64,000 bases of DNA from Tetrahymena thermophila SB210 (GCF_000189635.1 NW_002476522.1:310001-374000), one strand, 5' to 3'. Positions 1 through 12,404 are shown, counted from the stretch's first letter. Notes: generated by a model not told the origin, from the sequence alone. Program-made: numbers and translations.

Positions 1-67
1 GTTTCCTTAAAAATTTATTATTACTTTTTTACATAACTATAAAAATACGATAGTAAGCTTTAATTTT

Positions 68-187
68 GTTGTCGGCCATACTAAGGTGAAAACACCGGAT
101 CCCATTCGAACTCCGAAGTTAAGCGCCTTAAGGCTGGGTTAGTACTAAGGTGGGGGACCGCTTGGGAAGTCCCAGTGTCGACAACCT
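68..187 (+). rRNA. 5S ribosomal RNA
   Basis: A 120-nt 5S rRNA of the large ribosomal subunit. The 5' GTTGTCGGCC and the 3' GTGTCGACAAC ends pair to form the terminal stem. The core contains the conserved 5S stretch CCCATTCGAACTCCGAAGTTAAG, split here as CCCATTCGAAC at 100-110 followed by TCCGAAGTTAAG, and a GGTGGGGGACCGC box in the 3' half. It is transcribed by RNA polymerase III from internal elements and is followed directly by a T-run terminator. Only one copy is visible. Tetrahymena 5S genes usually occur in clusters, so further copies may lie left of the window edge. Confidence 0.97.
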
Positions 188-192
188 TTTTT
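187..192 (+). terminator. Pol III T-run terminator of the 5S gene
   Basis: Six T residues on the sense strand directly after the 5S 3' stem, the standard RNA polymerase III stop. Confidence 0.85.
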
Positions 193-787
193 ACTTTTAT
201 CATTTTATTATTGACAGCAACTTAAATAATTTAGTATTATTTTTAAAATGAAATATCAGCACAAGAAATTCAAGAATGAAAGAAAGAATTGCTGTTTCTG
301 CTTAAAAATGAAATAAATTAGTCGATTAATGGCTAGAAACATAAATATTTTAGTAAATTCGATTGATTGAATGTTTGTTTAATAATTTTTTTAAAAGAAT
401 TTATAAAGTTATTTATAAATAATTTTTATTAAATAAGTTATTTATAATTTTTTATGTGAATGGTGTTTAATAAATAACAAAAAAGGTAGAGTTTGGTTTA
501 TAAAAAGTATATAAATGAATGAAATAAATATTTAGAGACACTAAATAAATGAACAGACAAAAATAAATATTGTGCTTGAAATAAGTAATAGAAAGATAAT
601 AGTTAATAATAAAGAGGAGCAAGTAAATATTTAAGAGATACATACTTAATTTAAATAATTTTCTTATAAGAAATGTTTTATGCATTGAAATATTTATAGT
701 TCTTGCGCTCTTATCTCAGTTGATTATTTTTCAGTATGTTTTGAGCTCTTTTCATTCATTATGTAATTTAAAATTTTGTTAATTTGA
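193..787. other. Gene-free A+T-rich spacer between 5S rRNA and the next gene
   Basis: About 600 bp with no supportable gene. The minus-strand frame at 467-685 is low-complexity (Leu/Ile/Tyr/Phe) and is probably 3' untranslated or intergenic DNA of the gene ending at 788. Confidence 0.6.
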
Positions 788-3039
788 TCAGAAATTCTTC
801 CATATCTTGAGTAAGAAGGTAGGTTCTTCAACCTTAATTTCACCTATTAGATCGAGGAGAGTATCAATATCATTTAACTTTTGTTATTAAGCTCTTGTAA
901 GGGATGCAGCTCTAAGTTATTGAGACTTGAGCTTGAAGACTTCAACAATGAGAGCAGTTTCAAACTTACGAGGAGAATTATTGGGATCTTCACCTCTAAG
1001 TAATTCAATTTTTTCTTCATTTCTCAAAGCTTCCTTAACATTTTAGAAAGGTAAACCACTTAATTTGGTGAAATCGAAAGAGTTATCAATTAAAGCTCTT
1101 GGGAAAACATTTTCTAAATCAATTCCTTTATAGAAATCTCTTGAATCTACAGCATTTTTATCATTTCCATATAAACTATTTTTTTCAATGTGGAATTCAG
1201 CGTTCAATTCTTCTTCCTATTTTATTAATGAAATTAAAATCATATTTAAAAAAATAAAAATCTTTTACAGCTTTTTTTTCAAATTGAAGCATTAAATTTT
1301 CGATAGCCTTTTCAGGGTTTAAAAGATCATCTTGAATAGTTTGCTTTTGTTCAGCTTATTCTTCTTCTGCTTATTCCTTTTCCATTTGGAGCTTTCTTTC
1401 TTCAAAAAGTCTCTATTATTCCTTAATTTTTTCTTGTCTTAACTTTTCTTCTTCAATCAATTTAGCAATATCAATTTCATCTTCAGAGTCTGAAGTTTCT
1501 CTTTCGTCATTACTTTGAATATCAGAATCTTATTCATTTTCTTCAGTATCTCTATCTTAATTTTTAGCCTATTCTAAATTTTACTTTCTAATAAGTTTCT
1601 TCTTTTCCAACATTACTTATCTTTCGTGAAGAATATCTCTAACAACAGTAGCAGGTATTTTTAACATATTAGTGTACTCACCCCATTTTCTTAACATATT
1701 GTATAAAATTAATAAATGTTCATGTAAGAACTCCAATTGATTTTCAGGCTAATCGAATTTCTCCTTTTAAGCTTTTCTCTATTTAAATTAATTTATAAAT
1801 TGTTATTATTAAACACTTTAAAATAATTTTGATTCATCTTTTTTATTCAATTTAGTTTGTATGTAATATTTACAAGAGTATTGAAAGCCTTTTCGAGTTT
1901 TGCCATCTTTTCTTCAAGTTAATCTTCGATTTACATATTTCTGCAGTCTTCAATGAGAATTCTTTTAGCAGCCTAGAATTCCTTTTCTAATTTGAATGAT
2001 TCAGTGCTCTTTAAATGCTTAATCATAGAAATAACATCTTGGTAGATCTTTTCAATTTAAAATATAATTAAATTTAGAATTAAATTCTAATAAAATATGA
2101 ATGAATCTTTTAGTATTTTTATATAGTAAAGTGGGTAGTTTATGCATAAAAATAGCAGCTTTCAGTGCTTTACATCCATATTAACTAAGTTCATAGAATT
2201 ACAAATAAATATATTTGCATTTTAATTTTGCTTGACAAATCCATATTTACTATCGCTAAAATAAAAGAAGCTAAATTATGAATGAAAGCAAGAAAAGCTA
2301 TCAAAAGCAAGCAAGCAATCAGCTTTATTAAAACAAAAAAAGAACAAACAAACTAACCCAAGTTAAAAAAAATATTATTATATGTTTGCCATTTCTGTCT
2401 TTAAATATTTACAGGCATGAGAACTGAGTTCTTATATTATATTTCTTCGGTTTCAAGAGAGACTTTTTCCATTTCTTCTAATCTACCTTATTCGAAAAGG
2501 AAAGCTTATTCGTGTAATTTAAGATAGTAGTCAGTTTCGTCGTAAATAGTAGCAGGCATAATGGAATCAGGATTAATATTATTAACATTTTATTGATTGA
2601 TCCAATGTCTAGATTCTTATTGCATAATATTCAAAATTCTCTTTTTGTTCATAGCTTTAACGTCTTGTTCTAAAATGTGTTTGCGTTCTTTAGCTTCATC
2701 AAGAGCTGATCTCTTTTTCAAGAATTCAACATGGTTTTAAGTTGCTTTGGCAATACGAATAATTGAATCACGGAAATTTTGATCGCTTTTCTTCTTACGT
2801 TCTAATTCTTCGCGTGTATATTTCTCAATGTATTCATTTTCTAAAATTGTTTATGAATTCCAATAATCACTTATAACTTTAGCTCTGTATTCTTTTTCTA
2901 ATTATTTCTAAGCTCTTCTTTCTTATTCATAAATAGTAACTTTTCTGCTTGGTTTTCTCAACTTCCAGCCCATACGAGGCATGACGATAAATTCTTTGAA
3001 GAGACCTAATTAAGATCTAGCTTTGTTAATGAAATTCAT
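788..3039 (-). CDS. Four-exon charged protein; N-terminal exon resembles mitoribosomal protein mS26
   Basis: Modelled as join(788..1216,1269..1778,1874..2047,2413..3039), 579 aa. All introns are phase 0 and every exon length is a multiple of three. The first exon starts MNFINKARSQLGLFKEF, Arg/Lys-rich without early acidic residues, like a mitochondrial presequence. It then has a long charged helix, and a motif around residues 150-190 (ESRHWINQQNVNNINPDSIM, then YDETDYY). Its layout recalls mS26/PET123: helix, an aromatic-Asn block, a short acidic Tyr-rich end. The later exons encode an acidic coiled coil (EEEKLRQEKIKEQQRLFEER) and a conserved-looking C-terminus ending LLKIWKNF before TGA at 788-790. 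The weakest junction is the 365-nt intron 2048-2412. Without it the first exon stays open to a TGA at 2191, and the downstream part (possible start Met just inside 2047) could be a separate gene. The identity is a family-level guess; coding status is well supported. Confidence 0.55.
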
Positions 3040-3772
3040 CTATGCTGCTTTTAATTCTTTTTGAATTTTATTTTTAACTAATACTTGATACTTACTATCA
3101 ATATACTATATATCTTAATTTTAAATATACTTTGTTTTTGTTTGTGTTTTTGTTTAATTTTTCAGAATTTTCTTTCTTCAATATAGTATCTATATATCTA
3201 TCTATGGATCCATCTATCTATTAATCTATTTATTTATTTATTTTTCATGTTCAATACAATAATCCTAACCTTTATTTTATCATATATTAATTAAACATAA
3301 TGAATAAGTCAGCAGTCCATTCATACATTTTATACAAAAAAAATATAATGAATGTTATTTCTTTGATGGAATACTGCAGATTTTAATTACCAAAAATTTT
3401 TCTTCATTATTTTTTACCTTAAATAAAATTAATTAAAACTGAGTATCCAATTATTCTTGCATTCATAGAATTTTTCTTTTTGTCATTGATTTTTAAGATA
3501 ATCTTAAAATTAAAAAATTATTTTTAAAAAACAAACATAAATAATTTTTTTGTTTTTTTTACAAAGTTAAATTTAAATATGAATTTAAATTAATTGATTT
3601 TATTATTTAAATTTAATTTAATTTTTAATATTTAACAAACATATATTTTTTTTTAGTATTTCAAACAAATTTACATTTCTAAAATTTTAAAGTTAAAATA
3701 AAATATGAATTTAAATAAATAGATTTTATTATTTTAATTTAATTAAGAAGTTTATTTAATTAATATCGAATT
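3040..3772. other. Intergenic spacer with CTAT-rich tract and imperfect repeat
   Basis: Between two minus-strand genes. It holds a CTAT/TTTA-rich low-complexity tract (about 3185-3245) and two imperfect ~47-bp copies of a sequence reading ATATGAATTTAAAT.. (about 3572-3618 and 3700-3745). No gene seen. Confidence 0.6.
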
Positions 3773-5257
3773 TCAATTTGTCTTTCCAAAGTTTGTAAAG
3801 GAAAGGGCAGTAAAAGTACCACAAGAAATTCCAAAAGTGAGCATAACTACATTTACAAATCCTAGTTATTCTTTTAGAACTAACTCATCTTCTTTTAAGA
3901 GGGAAGGAGATAACTACATCAAAGCAGAAGTGCAAAAGCCAGTCAGAAAAGAAAAAATAATTATGTTTAAAACTATAAAATACGATTATCTAAAGAATAT
4001 CTATTCATCTTCATAAGTATAGTATGCACTCAAAATAAAAAAAGCAATTAAGAGGAATCTAGACATGATCAAAGCTATTATGATCTTTAAATTGTAATAC
4101 TTTTTAATTATTCCTGCAGCATATTTTCCTATTGTGTCTCCTACATTTGCAAAAGTTATTAAGAAAAGAGAATTCCAAGTGTTTGAAGACCATCCTAAAT
4201 CTACCTTAAACACAGCTAAACCTGGAAACACTGTTTAAAGTTAAACAAAATGAAGCCAAATTAGCAATGGAATTGGGAAACCTGCCTTAAATGCTCTCCA
4301 TATGAGACTAAAATACTCAGATTTTCCTCCCTGGTTATAAGAAGATTAGCTTTTTGTTGACCTTTTTTATATATTAATGTCTCCTAAATGAATTACTAAC
4401 AATTATATTTAATTTTGACCTCAAATTCTAAATAGAATTTATCAAACTTTCAAAAAAAAAAATAAGTGTAAAATTGTCCATACAAACTTTTTAAAGCATT
4501 AAATGTTTAAGAATAAATTTATACTTCTAAATTAGAAGAGAATATTTTAAAAGCTAAAAATTATTGAAATTAAATAAATTAATTACGATTTTTCATATAA
4601 GTCATCATCAAGCAATTAGTGCTCTTGTTAATCATCTCCGATGTTATATTTTTTGTTGTAGTATTTATTAAAGAAAAATGCTGCAGTAGATATAAACAGT
4701 GCAGAAATTGAATAGTAAAAAATAGCACCTGTTTGAAGACTTGAAGGAAAAATCAATAACGAAATTGCATAAAAAAGATTCATAAGTAAACCAGAAAACC
4801 CATTATATGTCCAGTAAATAGCTGCCAATTTATGATGAACAACATTCGTTATGCTAACTACAGCGCCCTATAGTACTGCATTAAACATACCTAAAAAGAA
4901 AGACAGTGTCAAAACAAAAATAAAACCCATCAGAGTTTGGCTCATAAAGTAAGTTATCACGGGCAAAGTTGCTAAACAAATAATCATTCCAATCATAGAC
5001 CCAATAACACAAACCTTTACATGGATATACTTTCTCAATTAAGGTAGAATAGCTCCAAAAAAGAAATTTGCAAACAATTAAGGGATTGGGAGTAAAAAGC
5101 TAATATCATAATTTTCAAACTAATCATCAAAGTATTGAAGAGAAGTAAGAACAGCATTCCAACCCAATACACCACTAACACCTAAAAAGGCGTAGTTCAA
5201 TTTTTCTAAAAAATTAGGATCATTTTTTTAGTCTATTAATAGTAAAATGTCATTCAT
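3773..5257 (-). CDS. Equilibrative nucleoside transporter (ENT/SLC29 family)
   Basis: join(3773..4361,4587..5257), 419 aa; the 225-nt phase-2 intron falls in the predicted cytosolic loop between the two halves. ENT proteins move nucleosides or nucleobases across the plasma or organelle membrane by facilitated diffusion. The first half carries about six hydrophobic helices, including the stretch LFANFFFGAILPQLRKYIHV and a later helix LGMFNAVLQGAVVSI, which matches the ENT pattern of a small-residue helix followed by Gln-Gly. After a hydrophilic loop (KRSTKSQSSYNQGGKSEY) the second half has the diagnostic FANVGDTIGKYAAG, equivalent to the FNVxDxxGR motif of ENT TM8, and ends GFVNVVMLTFGISCGTFTAL, the ENT C-terminal helix. 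The length is slightly short of the usual ~450 aa. The start is the first ATG after a non-conserved open stretch; TGA at 3773-3775. Substrate unknown. Confidence 0.85.
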
Positions 5258-5875
5258 TTAAGCTTCTTTTTTTATGTATCCTTAATTTTTAATTGAATTA
5301 TTTGCTTTGTTTTGTTGTATAATTTACTCAAATTATTAGTAAATTTGTAATATTTTGATAAATCTGAAATTAAAATCTCTGTTTTGAACAAATATTTAGG
5401 TATAAACTCAATATAAAATTAATCTTATATTTAAGTACATAGATTATGTATTTAAAAGATTTAATACAAAATTCATTTATTGCTTACATTTGTTTAAAAT
5501 TAATACAAATAATAAACTTAATTAATCTTTTTAATTTTTGACTACAGCATTTCCTATTTTTTATTTTTAAATTTAACATCATATGAAAGAAAATGAATAA
5601 GGTACACAAAAGATTCACTTAATTTTATTTTTAAAGTTTTAGACTTGTAAAAAAATAAATCTAACGAAATTTAATTCTTATTATTATTTTTTAAAGACTA
5701 ACTAAAAATATATATATATAAGATATGTTGATTGAGTTAATAATAAGGAAAATAAACACTATTGAAGTAAATAAACATAAATTTATTTCTTAAACACTTA
5801 TTAAACTCTATTTTCTATTAATAAAATTTAATTCTAAATATTTATCTAATATAAATGTTTTTAGCAAAGAAAAAA
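5258..5875. other. Intergenic spacer; left edge of the protease-array duplication
   Basis: No gene seen. From about 5765 rightwards the sequence is alignable by eye with DNA starting about 10600 (shared CTTAAACACTT.TTAAACT and the 3' flank of the protease gene). This puts the left boundary of the segmental duplication here. Confidence 0.55.
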
Positions 5876-7824
5876 TCATCCTTAAACTGATTGTCCATAT
5901 ACAATATTTTAATTATTATTTTAGTCATGATTTATTGCGCCATCTATTAAAACACCTTAGTCTTAGAACTGATTTTATTCTTATTAATGATTGTTATCAT
6001 TTTAATAATCCCCATCTATAGCAACATCTTAACCTTAGAAATATATTTATTGCTGATTTTAATTTGATAACAGCTATTGATTTAGATAATTACGATTTCT
6101 TTCTCTTCTTTCTTTTACTTTTCTGTATAAACAGTAGGAAATAACACCTATAATTAAAACTCCTCCTACTACAATAAGAGCAATTTACCATCCTTTAAGA
6201 GGATAATTTCTATAATCATCATCTGGATTAGCAACTGATAGAGTTAGACCTTTAAGTTTAAAAAAATTTAATTTAATGTATTTTTGATATTTACTCAATC
6301 AAATAAATAAATAAATAAATTTTAATCTTTTATCAAATTAAAAAAAATGGTAGAGGTATAAACTAGCAGCTATTAATTAATAATAATGTTTGGATTAATT
6401 TTTTGGGTTTGATATTTAATTATAAAAAATAATTTTGAAATTTTACCCTATTTCAAAATATTATATTTTATAAGAATAGATTCTAAAGCTAGTTTTTTTG
6501 AGTTTATTTTTGTAAAAGAATAAGTTAAATAAATTAATAATAGAATTAACTAAGTGCTTACCAATAGTAGCGTTATTATGAGTAAATATAGTAACATATC
6601 TTCTCATGAAAACGTTACCAAGAATAATTTACACGTCTGACAATTTATCTGGCATTCTTTTAATGCCAATTAAACATTCGTCTTAGATCTCTATATAGTA
6701 GAAAGATGAAGGAATAGAATATTATCTTTCGATTCCATCAGTGTCATTTAAAATAAAATTTATGTTGGGGAGTGAGGTACTACAACTTGTGTAATAATAT
6801 TCACTCGATTTCTCATAAACTTTATAATTTTAAATCAAATATGTAAAAAATTATCTGTGCATATCACTGCTTAAGTAAATAAGTGATGCTCCAGAGTCAA
6901 CAAGAGCAAAATTACTGTTAATGCTTAAATTATAGCTAAATTTTTCAAAATTAACTTATTTGACTGGGATCTACCATCTTTACAACTCTTTTTGAATTAA
7001 CGTGACTGGATGAAAATAAATTTAGGAAGTGTCAGCTACTTTTTTAGGATCAAAACCTCCAAAAACTAGTTAAGAATCGCTCTTGCCAAATCCAAGATAA
7101 AAACTAAACATATCTTGTTAAATTATTCCGTTATTCTTCATATTAGTAACAAATGAGTTACCATTACCATTAATTAAATCATACATTCCTAAACCAAGTA
7201 GACAGTCATACTATTATAAAATTTAAAATTAAGTATTTTTTAGATAAACTCAGTTTTTATAGTCATTTTTTAAAAGTTTTTTACTTAACTATTTTAGAAG
7301 TCTTAGGTTTGTTATACTAAAACGAAGGACTACTAAACTTGCTAAAGTCCACAAACACCGACAGTAGTAGTTGCTATATAACCACTAATTTCTCCTGTTC
7401 CATATTATATAGAGTATTATTTTGTTGTTTAACTGCATCCATTTGAAGCAGAGCAATCATAGTGTACATTTAATCCCTATTTTTTATATTAGATAATTTA
7501 AGTTTATATTTAAAAAGATCACAATAGTTAATTTACCTAGCATTTACCACTCTAGACACAATCTTTACTAGGTATCCATAAGGTATCTGAACCTGTATCA
7601 AAATTAACCTTAAATGTTTGATTCTAACTCCCAACTTGAATAGTACCATAATAGTGTGCCAATTCATAGTTAACCAAAGAATTAACACTATATGATTGTA
7701 AAAAGCTTCTATTTTGCTTAACTGATTCATTATTGGCCTCCTATTTTGTCAGGGGAATATTTAATATATTTTAAAAAGTTATTTAAAAGCTTAGAGCCAA
7801 GCTTAACACAAATAAAAACCTCAT
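5876..7824 (-). CDS. Protease A: membrane-anchored pepsin-family aspartyl protease (A1)
   Basis: join(5876..6249,6562..7210,7285..7476,7537..7824), 500 aa. Signal peptide MRFLFVLSLALSFQ; start ATG just before it. The pepsin fold is recognisable throughout: YYGTIQVGSQNQTF, first catalytic motif FDTGSDTLWIP (Asp76), flap YSIQYGTGEISG with its Tyr, LGLGMYD, LVFGGFDP, second catalytic motif ALVDSGASLIYL, and ILGNVFMRRYVTIF. Both Asp-[ST]-Gly motifs are intact, so the enzyme should be active. Unlike soluble cathepsin D, it has a C-terminal TM helix (WQIALIVVGGVLIIGVISYC) followed by a basic stop-transfer patch and a Gln/Asn-rich cytosolic tail ending VYGQSVQG. The catalytic domain therefore sits in the lumen or outside the cell. 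Closest relative is gene B at 10.7 kb. Last exon joins at ATIG/LTLSVANPDDDY. Confidence 0.9.
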
Positions 7825-8976
7825 TTTTTACTTAATTTTAGTTAGTGTTAAAGTATTCTTTAAATTAATTAGGTTTTCAAAGTTTTTATTTCTTAAATAT
7901 ATTTATTAAATTTGGAGTTTACTTGTGTTTTGCACCTATTAATATAAATTTCAATCGGTGATTTTGCTTTACTCTGATAAAAAACCATCAAAAATATTAA
8001 CATTTAGATATTTTGTTGTTTTAGAATATATGTGGTAATTAGCCTTTGTTTTTTATTTTAATAAAGATTAAAATATCTAAATTTATAAAAGAATTAGATA
8101 AATCAATCATTTTAAGGAAACAAAAACAGTAAAAGTTATCATTTTTAAATAAACTAACTATATGGAAAAACCAAATACACATAATAAATAATTTTAGTTT
8201 TCAATTTTACACATATTATAAAAGTCTAAAAAATCATATTTAAAACTGCATGATAAAATAAAAATAAAAAAAGTTATTGACTAGATTAGTTGACATTTTA
8301 AGAAAGTTAAATTAATTTAATAGATATTAAGTTAAATATTTTTATCATTTATAATAGTTTAAAGCATATTATAATTAGGATGATATTAATGACATAACAA
8401 GCAGAATTTAAATTAAAACAAAAAAATACAAAGCAGAATTAATAATAAATAAATGGAAAAAAATAGTTTAGACCTAAAAGATGGTTACTAAATTTAACAA
8501 TTAATTATTAAAAAAAAGCTGTAAATAATTTTCAAATAAATAGAATACAATTTTATTATTTTTTTTTTTTTATTAAAAGTTAAGCAAGCAAACATGCTTG
8601 AAGAATTTTATGAAGAAAAAAAATATTGAATAACTTAAAAAGTATTTTTTAATTAATGGTGATTAAAGTATATTCAAAATAAATGAAATAAAATTATTGA
8701 TAAAAAAATAAATGAAATTAGTTGATATTTATATGAAAATTAATAATTTGATTGAATATTTAATTATTCGAAAGCAAAAAGAAGTTTACAAACAAATTAT
8801 TTTTTTAGTGATGTAAACTCATTAAAAGGAATAAATATATCCAAATAATAAGATTTAAATTTGATAGAGGTATATTTTTTCTTTTTTTCGTATTTTTCTA
8901 GATTTAAAGATCATTATTTAAAGATTTAAAACATTTTTTGTTTTTTTATGTACTTTAAAATTAAGCTATAAATATG
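7825..8976. repeat. Upstream spacer of protease A, duplicated at 12405-13713
   Basis: A+T-rich non-coding DNA whose landmarks recur in the same order upstream of protease B. Examples are TTTACTTGTG near 7920 and 12515, AATTTTAGTTTTCAATTTTA near 8190 and 12790, and AAGCAAGCAA.ATGCTTGAAGAATTTTAT near 8583 and 13280. It is part of the segmental duplication and may hold the shared promoter. No gene of its own. Confidence 0.6.
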
Positions 8977-9329
8977 TCATAAGTTATCTTGGTAATCATA
9001 ATTATTTTATATTATACCTTATTATTTTTTATTCTCAGATTTCAGATTTTAGCTTCAAATTACAAATGAAGAATCTTTATTTTAATTTTAATTTGAATCA
9101 ACAATAGGATGTTTACTTGTGTTTTAAATGATTTCTTTACAATCTATGTTCTATTCTTTAATTAAAACACCATTTTTTAGCTTAGATTTATTTATTTTAC
9201 ATTGCTTGCAAAAACAAACTCCAAAAACTATCAATAGAATACTACAAAATATTGAAGCTTTTATTATACACAATGCTTAATCCATAGCACTTTAATGCTT
9301 TTATTGATTATAAACAGACTATGCAAATC
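8977..9329 (-). pseudogene. Decayed 3' exon of a deleted protease C copy
   Basis: Homologous to the last exon of protease C (13714-14069): the TM segment (CSILLIVFGVCFCKQCK against CSILLIIIGVCFYKQCK in C) and the tail INKSKLKNGVL are still readable. Three things show it is dead. No catalytic-domain exons lie upstream; the following sequence jumps to DNA corresponding to the region 5' of gene C. The splice acceptor is lost: C has AAATAG before GATTTGC, the relic has AAAT with the AG missing. An in-frame TGA at 9055-9057 (Cys codon TGT in C) cuts the tail short of the ancestral stop at 8977-8979. This is all that remains of a fifth protease gene. Confidence 0.85.
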
Positions 9330-10712
9330 ATTTGATAAAAATTAATAATTTTATAAAAGATAAATCTATTATTTGAAACATTTATATTTATATAATATAT
9401 TTAAATTTATTAATTTTTAAAGATTTTAAATTTTTTATTTTGAAAATATTAAAATTTAAATTTATTTCATAAAAAGTGGCATCTAAACCACTAAATTTTT
9501 GTATGGCATCTTGCTATACTTTATATTTGTTATAAAATTGAAAAAAAATGTAATTTCATACAATATTTAGAATAACATTCATTAAATTATATTCGATTAT
9601 TAATATATTCATTAATCCTAATGTTTAAAAAAAAGAATAAGTTTTTGGTTTTTATTGTATTTATAACCTAAATTTATATCCTCTACTCTTATTATCAAAC
9701 AAAAATTAATTTAATACCATAAATTCTTTAAGTGATTAATATCTTTCTATTTGAACCATTAAAATTTACATCAATTCATCATTTGTATATTATTAAGCTG
9801 TTTTAGAATTTATGGTGGTATTTTACTTTAATTTGAGGTGCTTTTTAATAAATTGTAACCTTAATTAGCAAGAATAAGAAAATATCTAAATAAAAAATTT
9901 ATAAATTTTTCAAGGATGAAAAAGCATATAATCTATCTATCTAACTATTTATCCTTTAATATATAATATTAATAATATTTATAATTTCTTGATAAATATA
10001 AATTTCTTATTATTTATATAAATCTTAGATATTTTACAATCATTTTAATAAGCTTCTTTATTTTTAAACTAAAAATTCTTTACATATTAAACACATTTAT
10101 TATTTACTTATTAGTTAATTTAGTTATTAATATAATTTTATCTAACAATGTAACAATTATGTATACAAAGTTAAGTCTTTAAAAACATTTCATTTTAAAA
10201 TACCCCATATTTTTTATAAAAAAAGATAAGCTAATCACTTTCAGTAATATTGTTTTTAAATATCCTGCATAACTTTGATAAATTAAATATTAGGTTTATC
10301 ATAAATTTTTCTCAATAATTATTATTATATTAAAAAAAAATTATCAAAAAGTGTTTGACATTTATTTATTTCTGTATAAAAATGTCTACCAATTAATTAT
10401 TGAAAAGTCAAGCATATTAAATAATAAAAACAATCTTTTATTTGCTTTGTTTTAAAATATATATGCATGTAATTTACATAAAGATAAATCAAATATTCTT
10501 TTAATGCATAAAACAAACACTAACATAAAATATATCATAAATCAAGATTTGTATATTTGAGTTACTTGTATTCTTTGAGATTACACAGTTCGAAGCAAAC
10601 ATAAATTATATTTCTTAAACACTTGTTAAACTGTATTTTCTTTTAAGTAACTTTAATTCTAGATATTTATCTAATTTAAATATTTTTAGCAAATAAAAAA
10701 TGAAAGAAATAA
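9330..10712. repeat. Spacer after the relic exon, equivalent to DNA upstream of protease C
   Basis: About 9330-9475 matches the intron next to gene C's last exon (14070-14245). From about 9540 to 10590 it matches 16195-17245 upstream of gene C (shared TTTCATACAATATTTAGAATAACAT, GTATACAAAGTTAAG, AAAATACCCCATAT). The missing ~1.95 kb corresponds to the body of gene C. The tandem-duplication junction is near 10590-10600. No gene seen. Confidence 0.65.
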
Positions 10713-12404
10713 TCATCCTTAAACTGGTTGCCCATATACAATATTTTAGTTATTATTTATTCCACCACCTATTAATACACCTTAGCCTTAGAAATAATTT
10801 TATTGTTATTAATAGTTGTTTTAATTTTAATAATTTCCGCCAATAGCCACACCTTAACCTTAGAAATAATTTTATTGTTGATTTTAATTTGATAACAGCT
10901 ATTGATTTAGATAATTACGATTTCTTTCTCTTCTTTCTTTTGCTTTTCTGTATAAACAAAAAGAAACAACACCAATAATTAGTAGTCCTCCTATTACAAT
11001 AAGAGCAATTTACCATCCTTCAAGAGGAGAATTTGTATAATCATCATCTGGATCAGCAACTGATAAAGTTAGACCTTTAAGTTTAAACAAATTTAATTTA
11101 AATATATTTATTTATTAACTAAGTGCTTACCAACAGTTTAGTTTTTATAACTAAATAAAGAAACATATCTTCTCATGAAAATGTCACCAAGAATAATTTA
11201 TACGTCTGAGATACCTACTGAGGGGGGGAGACTTGAAATGCCAATTATGCATTAGCCTTAAGTCTTTATATAGTAAAAAGATGAAGGGATAGAATATTAT
11301 CTTTAAATTCCATCTTTGTCATTTAAAATAAAATTTATGTTAGGGAGTGAGGTACTACAACTTGTATAATAGTATCCATCTTATGTCTAATAAACTTTAT
11401 AATTTTAAATCAAATATGTAACAAATTATTTGTACATATCACTGTTTAAGAGAATAAGTGATGTTCCAGAGTCAACAATAGCAAAATTATTAACAGCATT
11501 TAAAGTATAGCTAAATGTCTTAAAATTAACTACTTAAACTCTGATCGACCATCTTTAATAACCTTATTAACCATATAATATGACTGGATGAAAGTAAATT
11601 TAGGAAGAGTCAGCTACTTTTTTTGGATCGAAACCTCCGAAAATTAGTTAAGAATCGCTCTTTCCAAATCCAAGATAAAAGCTAAACATTTCTTCTTAAA
11701 TTATTCCGCTATTCTTCATATTAGTAACAAATGAGTTACCATTATCATTGTATGAATCATACAATCCCAAACCAAGTAGACCGTCTGCCTATTATAAAAT
11801 ATAAAATTAAGTATTTTTTAGATTAAATCAATTTTTTAAGTCATTTTTTAAATGTTTTTTACCTAAATATTTGAGAAGTCTTAGGCTAGTTATACTAAAA
11901 GGAAGGACTATTTAACTTGCTAAAGTCCACAAACTCCAACAGTAGTGGTTGCTATATAACCACTAACTTATCCTTTTCCATAGGAAAGAGTTTTCTGGGT
12001 TGCTGATAAGCTGCATCCATTTGAAGCAGAGCAATCATAATATCCATTTAATCCCTATTTTTATATTAGAAAATTTAATTTTATATTTAAAAAGATCACC
12101 ATAGTTAGTTTACCTTGCAATTATAGTCACTCTAGATACAGTTTTTACTAGGAAGCCATAACTAATATGAACCTGTATCAAAAATGACCTTAAATGTTTG
12201 ATTCTAACTCCCAACTTGAATAGTTCCATAGTAACTCATCTATTAATTATTAACCAAAGAATCAACGCTATACGATTATAAAAAGCTTCTATTTTGTTTA
12301 ACAGATTCATTATTGGCCTCTTATTTTGCCAAGGGAATAGTTATCATATTTTAAAAACTTATTTAAAAGCTTAAAGCCAAGCTTAGCACTAATAAAAACC
12401 TCAT
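10713..12404 (-). CDS. Protease B: membrane-anchored pepsin-family aspartyl protease (A1)
   Basis: Tandem paralogue of protease A with the same four-exon plan (first exon 12114..12404, 97 codons). Signal peptide MRFLLVLSLALSFQ. First catalytic motif FDTGSYQLWLPS and second AIVDSGTSLI are both intact; DGLLGLGLYD and ILGDIFMRRYVSLF are the other pepsin landmarks. C-terminal anchor WQIALIVIGGLLIIGVVSFC, a basic patch, then an N/Q-rich tail containing YFQGQGVAIGG and YFQGQGVLIGG as an internal repeat and ending VYGQPVQG before TGA at 10713-10715. A G-rich tract at 11220-11229 (reading Pro-Pro on this strand) is a local difference from A just before the ILGD motif. No frame break was found, so it is probably a working enzyme, secretory or surface-membrane bound. 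Confidence 0.88.
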
